Below, one piece after another: positions 51,201-63,652 of a DNA stretch of 64,000 nucleotides. Source of the stretch: Allacma fusca. Lineage: Eukaryota; Arthropoda; Collembola; Symphypleona; Sminthuridae. The notes beneath the pieces were generated by a model, which was given only the letters and a program-made list of their open reading frames with translations, was not told where the DNA came from and made no database searches. The DNA lies in assembly GCA_947179485.1 (NCBI GenBank), contig OX359246.1, forward strand, positions 31,124,001 to 31,188,000. The letters are read 5' to 3'. The position numbers and the translations under genes are program-made. The first letter of the stretch is position 1. Each line of letters starts with the position of its first letter.

Positions 51201-54200
51201 CTAGTCCCATTTTGGAATTTCAAATCCATCATCCATCCATTTCATATCCATTTCAATAACTAACTTAATTGCTTTCATCGTGATCCAGGGGAGCGCTTAC
51301 AATATTCTTGTCAAAATGTCAGTACTACTATCAAGCTGTAAGCAAAAAACTAGGCGTACATATAATTTCCATTGAATTCAAATACGATTTTTTAGGACCG
51401 GGAAATTGACGGAATTGAACTGCCTTTTCCAATATCCACTAAACTGTGATTCGACTTTCTTTCACGAAAAATTTTGTCTCACAAGGCTATTGCATTTCTT
51501 GGCGGTGTCTGGAGTTTGTAAAAATGTGTACCTTTCTCCACCTAACACTAGCTCTGTTGGGCCAAGCCTTCTTGGGTTTTGGGTGCTTACAGACAATCAT
51601 CCTATCGGAGGAGGAGACCCTCCCTCAGAAAACATTACTGGGTTTATATCACTGGAATGTATGTACATGGTCCTAAATGTGAGCTTTGTATACTTTCGGA
51701 TTCCATTATTTGCTCATGAATAATGAATTAATTATTATCTCCATGAATTTTCAAGGTAATTTTGCTATGGTACATGAAACTTTATCTTTAGAACAAAATC
51801 TGACTTTACATAAATCTTTGTTTTGACAATTGAAAGAGATGAGGAAATGTCAAACCATGGGATTTTGGTACGGGTACATCATTTGCTATCTTTTTCGGAA
51901 GCACGACAAATTTAATAGGTTGTACTCCCAATCCTGACTCACTAAGACTGCTGACATCTATGTATGTCAAGTGAAGTTTATTATAATTTTGGACGAAATT
52001 GCTTGTGGGATTCTTGGTTTCACCGATGCAGGAGAGCCTGTAGTCCTTTTCATATTCGAAGCGGATCCTTAAGGATGCTTCTACTTCGCCTACAGATCTC
52101 TGTTACTAACTATAATAGACGCCAGATTTTCCAACACAGTCATTTAATTGTCACAATTCGTACATGACATCTTGAACGAGTACATGTGTACCTCTACTAT
52201 ATGTAACACGCGGGTGACGCCCATCTGTCCATCTGTAAAAAATGGTAATTGCTGTGATGTAAATCATTACGTTGAATCGTTTACAGTAATTCTTTATAAA
52301 GTACCTGATTGGGTACAGGTACGTAGGAAAATGTTTCAGGTACAGGTCCATATATTGGGTATATTTTGGGTACGGGTAAAATTCAGGTACAGGTACGCAC
52401 TACTTGCAAAATAATCAGTTCCAGGTACCAACATTTATTTAATGGGTACTTTTAATCAGGTACGGGTTTGGGTACGATTTTTACCGGTACCCACTATTTG
52501 GGTCCAGGTCCAGGTACAGCATTTTTGTACCCATGCGATGCACTGCAGAGAAGGATTCGAGGACATTTTTTCCAGAGAGGTTATATTTTCCAGTGACTTG
52601 GTTATTCAAAAGTCAGCTGATTGTTTATATTTTTCCTCCAACCAAAAGAAGACATTTCGAAGAATATGCTTTTCTGATATGTTTTTCTTGCCCTTGAAAC
52701 ACCTTTTGACCTTTCTACCCCCAAAAACTAACATCGTGTTTCAAGGATGTGTCGTTAAATGTGATCTCCTTTAAATGGAACTGTACCACAAAGTGAGCAA
52801 CGGTGATATAACACTTTATTAAGGGAGCAGATTATTATAAGAGTATGCCTGAATCGAAGAAGACAAAAAAAAAACAAAACGGACATAGTCTTAAGTAAGT
52901 TTTTGGTTTTATTTTTCTTACATAGGTGAAGTCTTACCACGATTTTCCTTTTAGCTGCAAAACCTTGCTCCACATTTTTCTTTCTTCAACTTATAAGGTA
53001 TTGAGGTATTCGATAAAGTTAGTGTCTGTTATTTCTTTCCCCGTATCGTGCTGCAAACAGGAGTCAATTTTTTACATTTGAAATTTGATTAGGTAAAAAT
53101 TTCATAAATCCCAAAAATTACTCCTGAATTATTCATCACCTTCCCAAGAGTTTTCATAGCAGTGAAGTTGAAATTAAACAGTTCTGATTATTAATTAAAT
53201 TTCAGTGAGATTAAATATTTTGCCAATCGAACGTTAACAAATTTAGGAAAATGTAAGAAAATTGTGTACATAATGTAGGGGACTTTTGTTTTTGTTTTTT
53301 GTATCAGGTCACACCTCACTCCCTTATTAGGTTTAACAAGGGAGCAAGAACGTGCTCAGTAACATTGTATGTAATATGTCCTTTTTAAACGGGATCTTCT
53401 ATGAAAATAGCTTCTAAAATTTATCCAACGACATGGTATTTGGAAACGAAGTGTGCAACTTAACAAATTGCATCTGCGTATGTACACGGCAGGAATTGTA
53501 CAAGCAACCAACCAGGCATGCGTATTGTAAATTGTGAGATTGCATAATGTGTATGTATTTACATTATGGATAATACATACATGAGAAATACCCAGATTTG
53601 TCCCCTGTAAAAAGTTTCAGTTGCAAGTACTACAACCTTGAACAATATTGTATTTATTTATGTATGTATGTGAGTTTTAATGCGTTACAAATACATGCGG
53701 TATACAATCATCTTTTTGCTAGTCTTCCTTTCAAACGCGTACAAAAGGAAACGGGATCCAGAATCTATATTTGACGTAATCAATTTGTATAATATTTAAT
53801 GTAAAAAAAAACATTTTGTCTTGGATTTTCAAGCCTATAATTATTAACTCTATTTTAATAAAATCATGCGAACTACAACACAAACAATACAGAGTCCAAG
53901 GGTCAAAGGTTATAACAATCCGTCATATTTACAAGTCATGCATTGAATACTTTTTAAACTTCCAAACTCACATCGCAATTTTCCTTTGGGATGTTTCGGC
54001 AGGAATTCCTTTTTCTTAACTATACACGTGCATACACTCATGAGTATACACAGGGAGTGTAGCTTGTGTTCATACACCCTAACTTTAATTACTTGGGAAC
54101 GAGAGCTAATTCCCTGCAAAAAACACTTCCCATAATGTCAATAATTAACTTTATTCCAAACTACACGTGATGTTCAAACATACCCACATACTCTCCAAAC

Positions 54201-54507
54201 TGTATTTCATTTACTGGAAGTTTTGTGGGTTCTTCGAATAGTTTGGTTATGCGTCTCTAAACCTCATAAAGGAATTACCACTGGTTTACCTTGACAAATA
54301 TTAATTCCAATTTTAAACCCCGTCAGTTTCCTACGAAATCTCAATAATTCTCCCACGAGTCACTATCTCCTTTAAACAATAAAGCCATGCTAGGAGTTCC
54401 ATAAACCAGCCCCAGTTTTAACTTAGAAGCCAAGCTTTGAGTGTTGAAGTACTACTGTAATAATATTCTAATAATTATACATACTGACAAAATAGAAGTA
54501 GCATATA
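48210..54507. other. Long gene-free interval
   Basis: More than 6 kb of AT-rich sequence with no convincing coding region. It includes a (TA)n run near 48668-48688, a degraded repeat at about 50080-50220 related to sequence in F-box paralog 3 intron 2, and the GGTACAGGTACC array at about 52295-52530. Decayed transposon remains are likely but not assignable. Confidence 0.55.
52295..52535. mobile_element. GGTACAGGTACGGGT motif array, probable hAT-like element end
   Basis: Degenerate GGTAC/GTACC motifs cluster in both orientations. The right edge, CCCATGCGATGCACTG, resembles hAT-type termini (CAGTGCATCG when reversed). The left edge and target duplication were not identified. Non-coding. Confidence 0.4.
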
Positions 54508-55489
54508 ATGAATCAATCAGTAATTATTTCAAGTTTTTTTATTTTCCTGTGCTTACATCAAACTCCGGCCCAAAACCTGTCTAAATCAGAGCCAGCGAAA
54601 GATCCAAAAAGGTTTGTGTTCCCCTTTGATTAAAGTTGGATTTCAGAAGATTGGAACATTTATTTTGATTTTTGGGACATGTTTACGCATATGTACGTAT
54701 ACGTGGTAAGGAATGTGAAGATATAATTTGAGTACGTATTTTTTAGGCTTTGCCCACAAGGTCACTTGTATTTCAATGGGACTCGAACGTGCTATATTGC
54801 AGGGGAGAAGGGTCCCTGCCAAGGGTCATTGATGGCTGTAGAATCCCCTAATAATGATGAATTTGGAGACTGTACATGTAAAATTTTCTCACATTTGGGT
54901 TTGCATTGTCAAACAAGACCTGCAGTGCATTGGAGTGACTCTCGCTGTTATTTCATATTTGACCAGGTAATAAATAACACATAAGGCTCCTGCTGTACTG
55001 ATGAGGTCCTCCTCCCGCAGTACTTAGATTTAAAAAATCTGAGATTTCTGAAGAACCATAATTTTAATAATTGCTAAATCTGAATTTATAAATTGACAAC
55101 TCACGGTTGAATTGTAGGGTCCGTGTCGAACTGACGAATGGCTTGCCGTTAGTCCTTGGGCTCCTCCAAAATGTGAACAAATCCCATGCCTGGACTTGTA
55201 CCATGCTCAAACTCCCTTGAATTATTCCCGTTATGAGGAAGCAAGTGCAGTTTTTGTGTTTGGGTTCAAGAACAGTTGTTACATCACGGGGACCCAGGCA
55301 TTCTGTCCTAAAGGTCACTTAGCTGTTTTTGCTGCCGGGAGTGACATCCCCAGTTGTAGGAAGCGAAAGGACATTTGCTACAATTTGCCTTTTTATACCC
55401 ATCCAGAAGCTGGGACCTACGAATGTGAAGATGGGACTGAGAGTGATGGTCATGGAGGTTGCCTGCCCTCCATGTCTGACTCTTACTGA
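54508..55489 (+). CDS. Secreted cysteine-rich protein, DUF4789 type
   Basis: Three exons (54508-54611, 54747-54966 and 55118-55489) give 231 aa. Residues 1-22 form a signal peptide (SFFIFLCLHQTPAQ). The mature part is cysteine-rich, and its two halves share a pattern: LCPQGHLYFNGTRTCYIAGEKGPC in the first and NSCYITGTQAFCPKGHLAV in the second. CPxGH-L and GPCxxxEWLAV are characteristic of the arthropod DUF4789 family, whose function is unknown. It is probably extracellular and disulfide-stabilised. Exon phases agree (AG|G, then phase 0). It stands alone between two long gene-free intervals. The family call is made by motif recognition only. Confidence 0.8.
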
Positions 55490-56769
55490 ACTCCCATGAG
55501 GAAAAAATAAGAGAATTCAATCCTACTATTTAAAAAAGTGATTATGAGTAATTACACAATATCCTTTCACATTACATGTATAATAAAACATGTTTACATT
55601 TTGTACAGTCATTACATCCGTATAACCTATTCCAGCAGAGCCTGAAAGAAATTAAATTATTACAGGTGGGAAAAATGTTATCCCAGGAAAATATTTACAA
55701 CGACCAATTTTTCCTTCATCCCTTCATTTATTCTTTTTTATACACAATTAAACCAAATTAAAAATCTTTTGTGACTTTATTTTTAGGAAAATATATTTTG
55801 TTCCTTGATTTGCAAAAATAATTTTATTTTTAACATTTAACCCAAATTATGATGAGTATGTATGTACGTACATAGTTTTAATCACTCTACAATAATTATT
55901 GTACACATGTATTTCATTTGTCAATTCAATTTACAGGGTCTTATCGTCACTTCTTAAACTTACCCTATTTTACAAATTATTATTAATAATTGTACTCCTA
56001 AAAAAATTTTTAAAACCATTTTTTGCTTTTACAAATACAAAAGTTTGTTGTAGAAGATTTTAGCCATTGGACATTAAAATATCTCAACTGGTTATATTTT
56101 TAATTCTGGGTCCTAATATAAGGTTTGATTGGAAATAATCTTAATGAAATAGTTTTTGATAAAAACGAGTCGATTGTATTCAGAATTTAGTTTTACAGCC
56201 TAAAGGCTGCTATTAACAAACTTCAAAAGCCAATAAAAAAATAGTACCTTAAGATTATAACACACAATAATTTTTTTAAGGGTATGCATTTTAATTAAAT
56301 TACTAGACCAAGTCATTTTGAATGTCGGCTAATTTGAACACTGAGAATTCCTGATTTTTTAAAAATTGACAATCCTTGAAAAACTTCCTTGCGTCCACAT
56401 CCATCGAGAAACGCTGAGGAGGTCCTTGGGAAGTGAAGCAACGAATTGGGAGCAACCGCGCCCTTTTTGAGTTCAAAATAAAATCCACATTAAAAATTCA
56501 GATCGAATACAAGATGAACAAAAAACAGTGAATCAAATCAATTAAAATTACTTTTTTAAACCTTTAACATTATAGTAGGCCAAATAGTTAGATTAGTGCC
56601 TCAAAGCGTTAAATAGATTTAAATATTTTTTAATATTTGGCGTAGGAATCCTTTAAATTTATGCTTCCAATAGATAGCTATTGTAACTATGAAATGACAC
56701 ATACGCTCCATATTTATTACACCCCATAAAAATTGATAGAGATATTGTTATTAATTCTAATAATTCCCA
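55490..56769. other. Intergenic, upstream of third F-box gene
   Basis: AT-rich, only short frames. No bounded element seen. Confidence 0.55.
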
Positions 56770-59700
56770 ATGTCTTCAGAGTTGGAAAGTGAATCTGAAA
56801 GGGAGAGGGGAATTAAACGAGCAAAATTGAGTAATGAAGCTTTAGAAGAAGGCCCCATATATTGTGACATTGATAGTGTAAGTTTACAAAATATTTTATG
56901 AATTTTGAATTGAGTTGAGTGGGAAACAAGTTGAAGAGAGTTAAAAAAATTATTGTTAATTGGAATTTTTTATTTGTTTGCAGAAACATGAAAGATCTGA
57001 AGAGGAACGATTGAGCGAGCAAGTTTTTTCAATACCGTTGGTACGTAATTGAATGCGTATTTTGATTTGAGTATTTTTTTCAGCAAAACTTTATCTTTTT
57101 GGGATTATGATAAATTTGGTAATTGATTTATATGGTATGGTATGATTACAATAGTTTTTGTGTGTACTTACGTCAAAGGACTTGTTTGAATGTATGTATT
57201 GCCAGGGTGATAAAACATTTTTCTCTGTCGCAGACCATGGAAGGGACAGAAATTTTGTGCCCTATTTTGTGGGAAAATTTCTTCCAGATTTTTCAAAATT
57301 TGTTCCATCTTTGTAGCTTAAACAAATTTGGAGGTTGCGTTCATCAACGAAGTGGGGCAAAGTCAGGATTTTATAAACAAGATTTAGTTGTGAGTCGAAG
57401 TTAACCTTTTGCAGAAAAGGTTTTAGTAACAAAGTTAATACTGAAGATTATCAAATCATATCTAGATTTTGACCTTTGTGACCCTTTCCAATTCAACGAA
57501 ATCTCTCTCAGTGAACTAATCCTATTCTACAAAATTTTGCTAGTATTACATCTATCTATTAATATTATATATACAATATTTTGTCAAAGCTCTCTATTGC
57601 AACCGGTGTCTAAACTGTTCAACTTTGGGATGTCTTGTTGTGCTCATCTGAAATCCGTGGAAATGCTACAAGCGAGCTTCAAATTGTACTTTTGGAATTT
57701 GAGTAGACATTCAGAAACTTTCAAAATTTCAGCTTTTGATTTTCCTCCACTTCCTTGAATACTGTATCCAGAGTTTTTGAGCTATAAGGATGGAATGAAA
57801 AATCTGGAAACAGATATACTACAAAAGGGGAAAATGAATATTTTTTATCATCGAACCTTTTATGAGCTAGGGGCGAGTGTTTAGGTACCCTGTAATTTTG
57901 ATTGTGAAATGTGATGTTTGTATTAACTTGTTTTATGTTGGTTAAGATATTGAAAGAAGTTCTGAAGTATCTGGACACACAAGACCTGTTGAGAACGTCT
58001 TTGCTGAATAAACACTGGAATTTTTTCTCCCGAGAAGTCCTCCGTGAAAGTAAAAATTGTCTGGCAATTGTGGAGGAAGAGAATTCGTGCCGTGATTTGA
58101 AAAAGTTGAATGCCGTACTTTTAAACTCAGGGACGGTCCCGTTCAATGGACTCTCTATTTCTGTTCCATGGAGCGATCGAAATCATCAATGCACAATATA
58201 TGCGGACATGTCCGAATTATTGAGCAACATCTTGGGAAGGATTAATATAAAGTATTTGTCAATAGATTGTGAGCAAGGTTCCAATTGTATTTCTGTAGAG
58301 TGTATTCGAGAGATTATTCAAGAAAAGGCTAGTTCATTGGAAGGGTTGTGTTTGGACAAACTACCGTACTTGACACGTAGTTTCTCGGAATTCATCGGAT
58401 TGGATCTTCAGGGTCCGTGGTTGCCAAATGTGCGACTCCTGGAATTTCCCTACGAATTACAGGAAGATGATATGCCTGAGAGTGTGATCAAGGAGCTGGT
58501 CGAAGCATCACCGAAATTGCAGAAACTGTATGGCAACATAAATACGGAATGTTTGGAGTTTATAGTACCTTTAAAATTAGCCCAAGCTGTTAAAGAGTTT
58601 CATTTCAGGCCTACGATCAATTCGCTAAAGACTTGTTTAGCTTTTTGCCTGGAAAACCCCAAGTTAAATAAATTTAGGTTCTCAACTTCCGAAGAAGATG
58701 ATGAAGATGGGACTATGTTTAGTGAATGGAGAGAATCTTGTCAAAATGATGTGGCTAGGATTGTAAAGCAATTGTTAATAAGCAGTGGGGAATGTTTGAC
58801 TAAAGTTGCTTTCGACCATTTGGACCTGATACATATGACGAGTCAATGGAATATCCCTGCTTTGAAACAAGTTGCTCACTTGAGTTTTATGTACAGTAAT
58901 GGTATTGATAATAGGGAAGGATATGACACTTTAAGAAAGTTGGAGTGGGAAAAGTATTTCCCTAATTTGAAAGAAGTTTGCGTGACAAATCTATCGTTTG
59001 ATGATATGGAGAGGGACTTTTATATATCTGATGCATTTCGGGAGGGCAATAGTCAGTTTGTTTGTGAGTCCGTGAAAAAATTTTGCTTGACGTGGTCAAT
59101 GCACTTTGTAGATGCACGGCAAATTCAGATGTTCAAAACCATTTTCCCGAATGTGAAAGAATTTTATTTAAAACAGAGTCGGCAGTTTGTCGCTCTTTTA
59201 AATGAACTTTGGACTGCGTGGAGTGATCTGGAGGCTATTTATATGTCAGTTGACATGAGACCATCTTGTAGCAACTATGATTCCGTGATTTTGGGCATGA
59301 GGAAAGAAGAGGCGACCTATTTGCTAGAAAATGTTGAGGACTTAGAATCCCTACAGATTGTCTCTACCAAACCTTGTATTTTCAATTTACGAAGTAAGTA
59401 AAATGAGGCTCACTCTTATATCACCTGGAAATTGTTTTCCTAATGTCATTTCTAGTGTTTAACTGCAAATATTTTTTTTTGTTTTAGAACTAAAAAAGTT
59501 TGTGATACATTTCAACCATAATGGAGTACCTTGTCTCGGGAACCGGTCTACCTCAGATTCTATCTTTCTGTCTCGTTTAACTGGTCAGTTGGCATTTTCA
59601 AGGATGCCGGGGTTGGTAGTGGAAATTGATCGGGATCTTTGCAAGGCTAAGGATAACTGCCGTAAGAGTGATATTCGTAGGCAGTCCAAAATATTCCTTG

Positions 59701-59814
59701 TTCAAAGATGTGTAAATTGTAATTTATTTTCATTTTTACACAGATCTGGCTTTCAATCACCTAAAACCATATGTCAAATTTGTGGAGTGTGACGATTTCT
59801 GCGTATCGTTTTGA
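56770..59814 (+). CDS. F-box protein with LRR-like C-terminal region, paralog 3
   Basis: Five exons (56770-56877, 56984-57040, 57947-59393, 59488-59661 and 59744-59814) give 618 aa. The layout matches the pair at 31.3-37.3 kb: a Ser/Glu-rich first exon, a short second exon ending SIPL, a large third exon, a 174-nt fourth exon and a short last exon with NHLKPYVKF. The F-box spans residues about 45-100 (FSIPLILKEVLKYLDTQDLL, then LLNKHWNFFSREVL). The arm holds irregular leucine-rich repeats (VIKELVEASPKLQKLYG). Intron 2 is 906 bp against about 90-120 bp in the paralogs and contains unrelated sequence. Its acceptor (GTTGGTTAAG) lacks a good pyrimidine tract, so splicing there deserves checking. 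SCF ligase adaptor function is inferred. Confidence 0.82.
57041..57946 (+). other. Expanded intron 2 with repeat-like sequence
   Basis: Contains a stretch at about 57230-57375 (TTCCAGATTTTTCAAAAT and GGGCAAAGTCAGGATTT) that resembles 50100-50200. The complementary phrase GCTGACTTTGCCCCAC occurs near 60485. It looks like remnants of one dispersed repeat family inserted into the intron. Confidence 0.5.
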
Positions 59815-61937
59815 ATATCAATTAGCAGTGTTTACAGAAATATTACTATACTACACATAGGCTTCATCCTGTGCATATCCGTATGTGACTGTAGTCTGCA
59901 TGAACGGTGCCAAAGTAACTAATTAATCTGGGAATCAGCTTTAATTTTGTTTCTATATATTGTTGTGACGTAAAGATTGTACAAATATACACATTTAAAC
60001 GTGCACCTTAAGGAGTGAACATAAAGAATAACACTTTTAGAACTTAATATTTATTAAAAGTATTGCAGAAATCCAATAACGCAGAAAGAATTATATGTAT
60101 AAAATCTAAAAGAATTTCCGTATTTTTAAATACAAACAACATCTGAAGCAGTTTTCAGAGCCGTCTTGGATTTTAATTACTATTCCAGTAAGCTTTTAAA
60201 TTCCGTACCTGAGAAGTTTAAATGATTTTGCCCGCCGAAACAGTATTTTTGTGACAGAAAAAAAAGTTGCCAGTTGTGCTTGCATAGGACGCCAAAAAAC
60301 CTTTCACACACCCTCGGGGTACAAAAGCAGAAACCATAAAAAAGATCATTTCCCCGATGTTTTTAGCAAATCATTTATATCAAAAATTTGAAAGCCTAAA
60401 ACTTTTTAGTACAATTCTCAAAATTGCTTTCAATTAAGGAGTAAACATTTTTACGCTTTCAGAATTTCACTACTTGCAAACAATGCTGACTTTGCCCCAC
60501 ATCACTGGACGCAGCACTAAACGTTTTTGGTCTAGTGGGATATATAGCAATATAGGAAAAAACATTTGTTAACACATACATACATGGGAGAAATTAATAT
60601 GTTTCACCATACCTCCTTAAATGGCTTAGCGGTAATGTGGCAAGGTTTTTGACAACCTGTGCATAGGTTCACTTTTCCCCAGCATGAGCATGTAATATGG
60701 TCTAGTTATGTACAACTGTATCTGTTACATATTCGTAGGTATGAAACGTTTTTGTCTCAGAATCCTTTAAAAAAATCTGAAGCTGTGTAAGACAACAAAT
60801 TAGTAAATGATTATAATTTTCGGTTTTTGTGACATTAACTTCAATCTTCAAATAAGAAAACATTACCAGGGATCCTTCCTGCTTATTGCTTAATTATAAG
60901 GACCATGTGGCAGTAAGAATTTAAATATAACAGGCTTGCCTATATACATAGCTCTGTTTCGTATGCACAACGCTTGAGGATAGCACATCTGAGGAGGTGA
61001 GGTGCAAAAAAAAGTTCATTTTGCAAAATTTTAACTGGAGAAAACCAAAAACAAATCTCAAAACCAAGCGATTGAGAATTACAAGCTTGCAATTTTGAAG
61101 TGTATTAACATGCTGTGTTCTCTCTATATATAAATTGTAAAACTTTCGCTCATGTAAAAACATGAATGTATCATTTGAAACTATTGAAATTCAGAAAATA
61201 TCACCAATAATTGTGATTAGTTGCCTAGATTAAGTGTATGTAAAACACTATCGATGTAATTTTATCTCCGCTTGCTTCAATAAAATTGTACATGCAGAAG
61301 GGGCTCACTCCCGGAACAATAAAATCGGACTACGTGATGTATTGTCACACAAGTTCTAATACTCGGGATGCAATACTTCCGGGCAATGAAAGTTTTCGAC
61401 AAAAATGAACTTATTCCAGTTTATAACAAACTTCATCAGACTTTTTGAGACAAAGCTTTTATGAGAAAGGAAAGGTAAAGAACATCGTTGGTAATTAACT
61501 TTAATTTTTTTCACCAACAATTAAATGTTGAACTTATTCTAATCTGCACCAAACTTAGTTTTCATACATACATAAAATATGTTTCCATATATTCTATAAA
61601 AATCGGCAGCAAGCATCCGAAAAATTAAGATTTTTCTATAAAACTGCCAATATCATCTTACACTATCAAACACTTTGATTATACTATCTGATCTAAACAC
61701 TAAACCTATACGTCATTCAGTTAAAATTAAATTGGGAAGGAAAAATAGATGAAAAAGTAATGACATGTAATCAATGATATTCAAGGACATGCATGACAAC
61801 TTATATAATACATATTTTTTACAACTGATTTACTAGGTAAACTCATTTCCATTTGAGTAAGTTATATTTAACGTAACGATGCTAGTGAACATTAAAACAA
61901 TATCTTGTACCTTTGTATCTGGCTGACAATTAATTGT
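59815..61937. other. Intergenic
   Basis: No supported gene. One short match to the dispersed repeat of intron 2 near 60485; otherwise AT-rich sequence. Confidence 0.55.
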
Positions 61938-61945
61938 GTATTTGT

Positions 61946-62380
61946 TAGGGATGCCAATGGTCTGGTCCGGACCATTAATAATGGTCCGTTATTGGTCTGG
62001 TCCGGTCTGGTCCTAGACTTGTATGGTCTGGTCCGGTCTGGTCTAACACTTGGACCAGACCAGATACAATTGGTCCAGCTTCAGGACCAGACCAGACCAG
62101 ACCACAGGACCATGGTCCCAAAAGTACGCAAAATAAAAATTTATGAGTTAACGAAATCCTGTGGAACAAATTAAAAATGTCATTTCTGAGGATAAAAAAA
62201 ATTTGACTGGATAAAATGTGATTATTCAATTGCTCTGAATGGTTTTCTGGACCATGGTCCGGACCATGGTCTTTGGTCTGGTCTGGTCCGAAAAACTGGA
62301 CCAGACCAATGGTCTGGTCTGTGCTTTGGACCAGACCAGTTTCATAAAATCTGGATCAGACCAGACCATTGGCATCACTA
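61946..62380. mobile_element. Short hAT MITE, exact 8-bp target duplication
   Basis: A 435-bp element with ends TAGGGATGCC and GGCATCACTA whose inverted match extends through CAATGGTCTGGTC. It is flanked exactly by GTATTTGT at 61938-61945 and 62381-62388. Both ends are packed with GGTCTGGTCC and GGACCAGACC motifs around a ~100-bp unrelated core. No coding capacity. Confidence 0.93.
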
Positions 62381-62765
62381 GTATTTGTGAATCATCGAGA
62401 TGTACATGATTTAGACTGGAATAACGCAAAACATAATTATGTATAGTCATGAATGGAACTCATGTACTGGATTATGGTGGTCTAGTAATACTGATTTCTG
62501 GGTACTGACAGCAAGATACCAAGCATATTGGGGATATAACTCGTAAACTTCACAATTGAATGAAAATTTGGAGTGAATAGTTTCAAACAATTTCCAGTTC
62601 GTGTCAGAGCGTTTGATTGGAATGTTTACAATATTATTTACCTTACTAGTGGAGTCAAATAAATTCCAGTATGTAAATGTTGTAATATTCGTTAATACTG
62701 CTTATTAGATTTGCTGTTTAACATCAAGAAATATTAGCATTCGCAATTTTCTTAACTCCTTGAAG

Positions 62766-63652
62766 TTTAACAAAAGTTTCTCTCGCCCATTTGAACCTGA
62801 TACCAATGACAAACCAATGGAATATCCACATTTCGAACAAAGACAAACATGTGACTATAAGTGTGGACTATTTGGAACGAACTGGGGGTTTTTAGGGTGG
62901 TGTTAGCCCCCTAGTAAAATAGCCTTGTCCGTACGTCCGAGTGTCCTTCCGCACGATTACTCAAAAGCTACTGGTCCGATTTCAATGACATTTTTTATGG
63001 ATTTTACTTGTGTCAAAAGTAAGGCTGAGTTTGTATTTGGTTGAAATCGGCCAGATAGTTTTTGAGAAAACAATTCTTGAAATTTTGGATTTCACGTCAA
63101 ATGACGGCCGTTATCTCCAAAACTATTGAATGTATTTCAATGAATTTTTTTGTGAGTATTGCTTATGTAAATAGTAATGTTTATTGCCTATGTGGTTGAA
63201 ATCGGCCCGGCAGTTTTTTCGGAATCTGAAATATCGAACTTCAAGTCAAATAACAGTTATTTCTAAAACTAATAAGTCGATTTCAATGAATTTCCTTTAG
63301 TATTGTTTATTGCCAATGTATCGGCCCAGTAGTTTTTTCGGAAACAAATCTGAAATTTCGAACTTCAAGCAAATGATAGTTATCTCTAAAACTACTGAAT
63401 CGATTTCAGTTAAATTTTTTGTGAATATTGCTTATGTTCATAAATCGTAATGGTTATTGACAATGTGGTTGAAATCGACCCGATTGTTTTTCGAAAAAAA
63501 CTCAAAATTCATCATACTTTGACGGCGGTAGCTGAAGTCTCAAATTATCGCGTAGCGAGGATTTTTTCCTATACTTTCAATTTGGAAAATTTGGGAGTAG
63601 TTAGAAATGTCCCTATTAAACCTTGTATTTTCAATTTACGAAGTAAGTAACA
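62766..63652 (+). pseudogene. F-box family relic, interrupted by a repeat
   Basis: 62766-62835 matches the part of paralog 3 exon 3 near 58797-58866 (CCATTTGAACCTGATACCAA, then CAATGGAATATCC). 63585-63652 matches the end of the same exon and its splice donor (CCTTGTATTTTCAATTTACG, then AAGTAAGTAA, as at 59373-59402). The ~750 bp between is unrelated repetitive DNA where about 500 bp of exon would be expected. Stops and indels break the frame. It indicates a former fourth family member downstream of paralog 3. Confidence 0.75.
62895..63545. repeat. Diverged repeat units inserted in the F-box relic
   Basis: Starts near GGTGTTAGCCCCCTAG and holds about four diverged units sharing ATTTCAATGAATTTTTT and TTGAAATCGGCCCG. 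Probably a transposon-derived or satellite-like insertion; family not identified. Confidence 0.6.
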
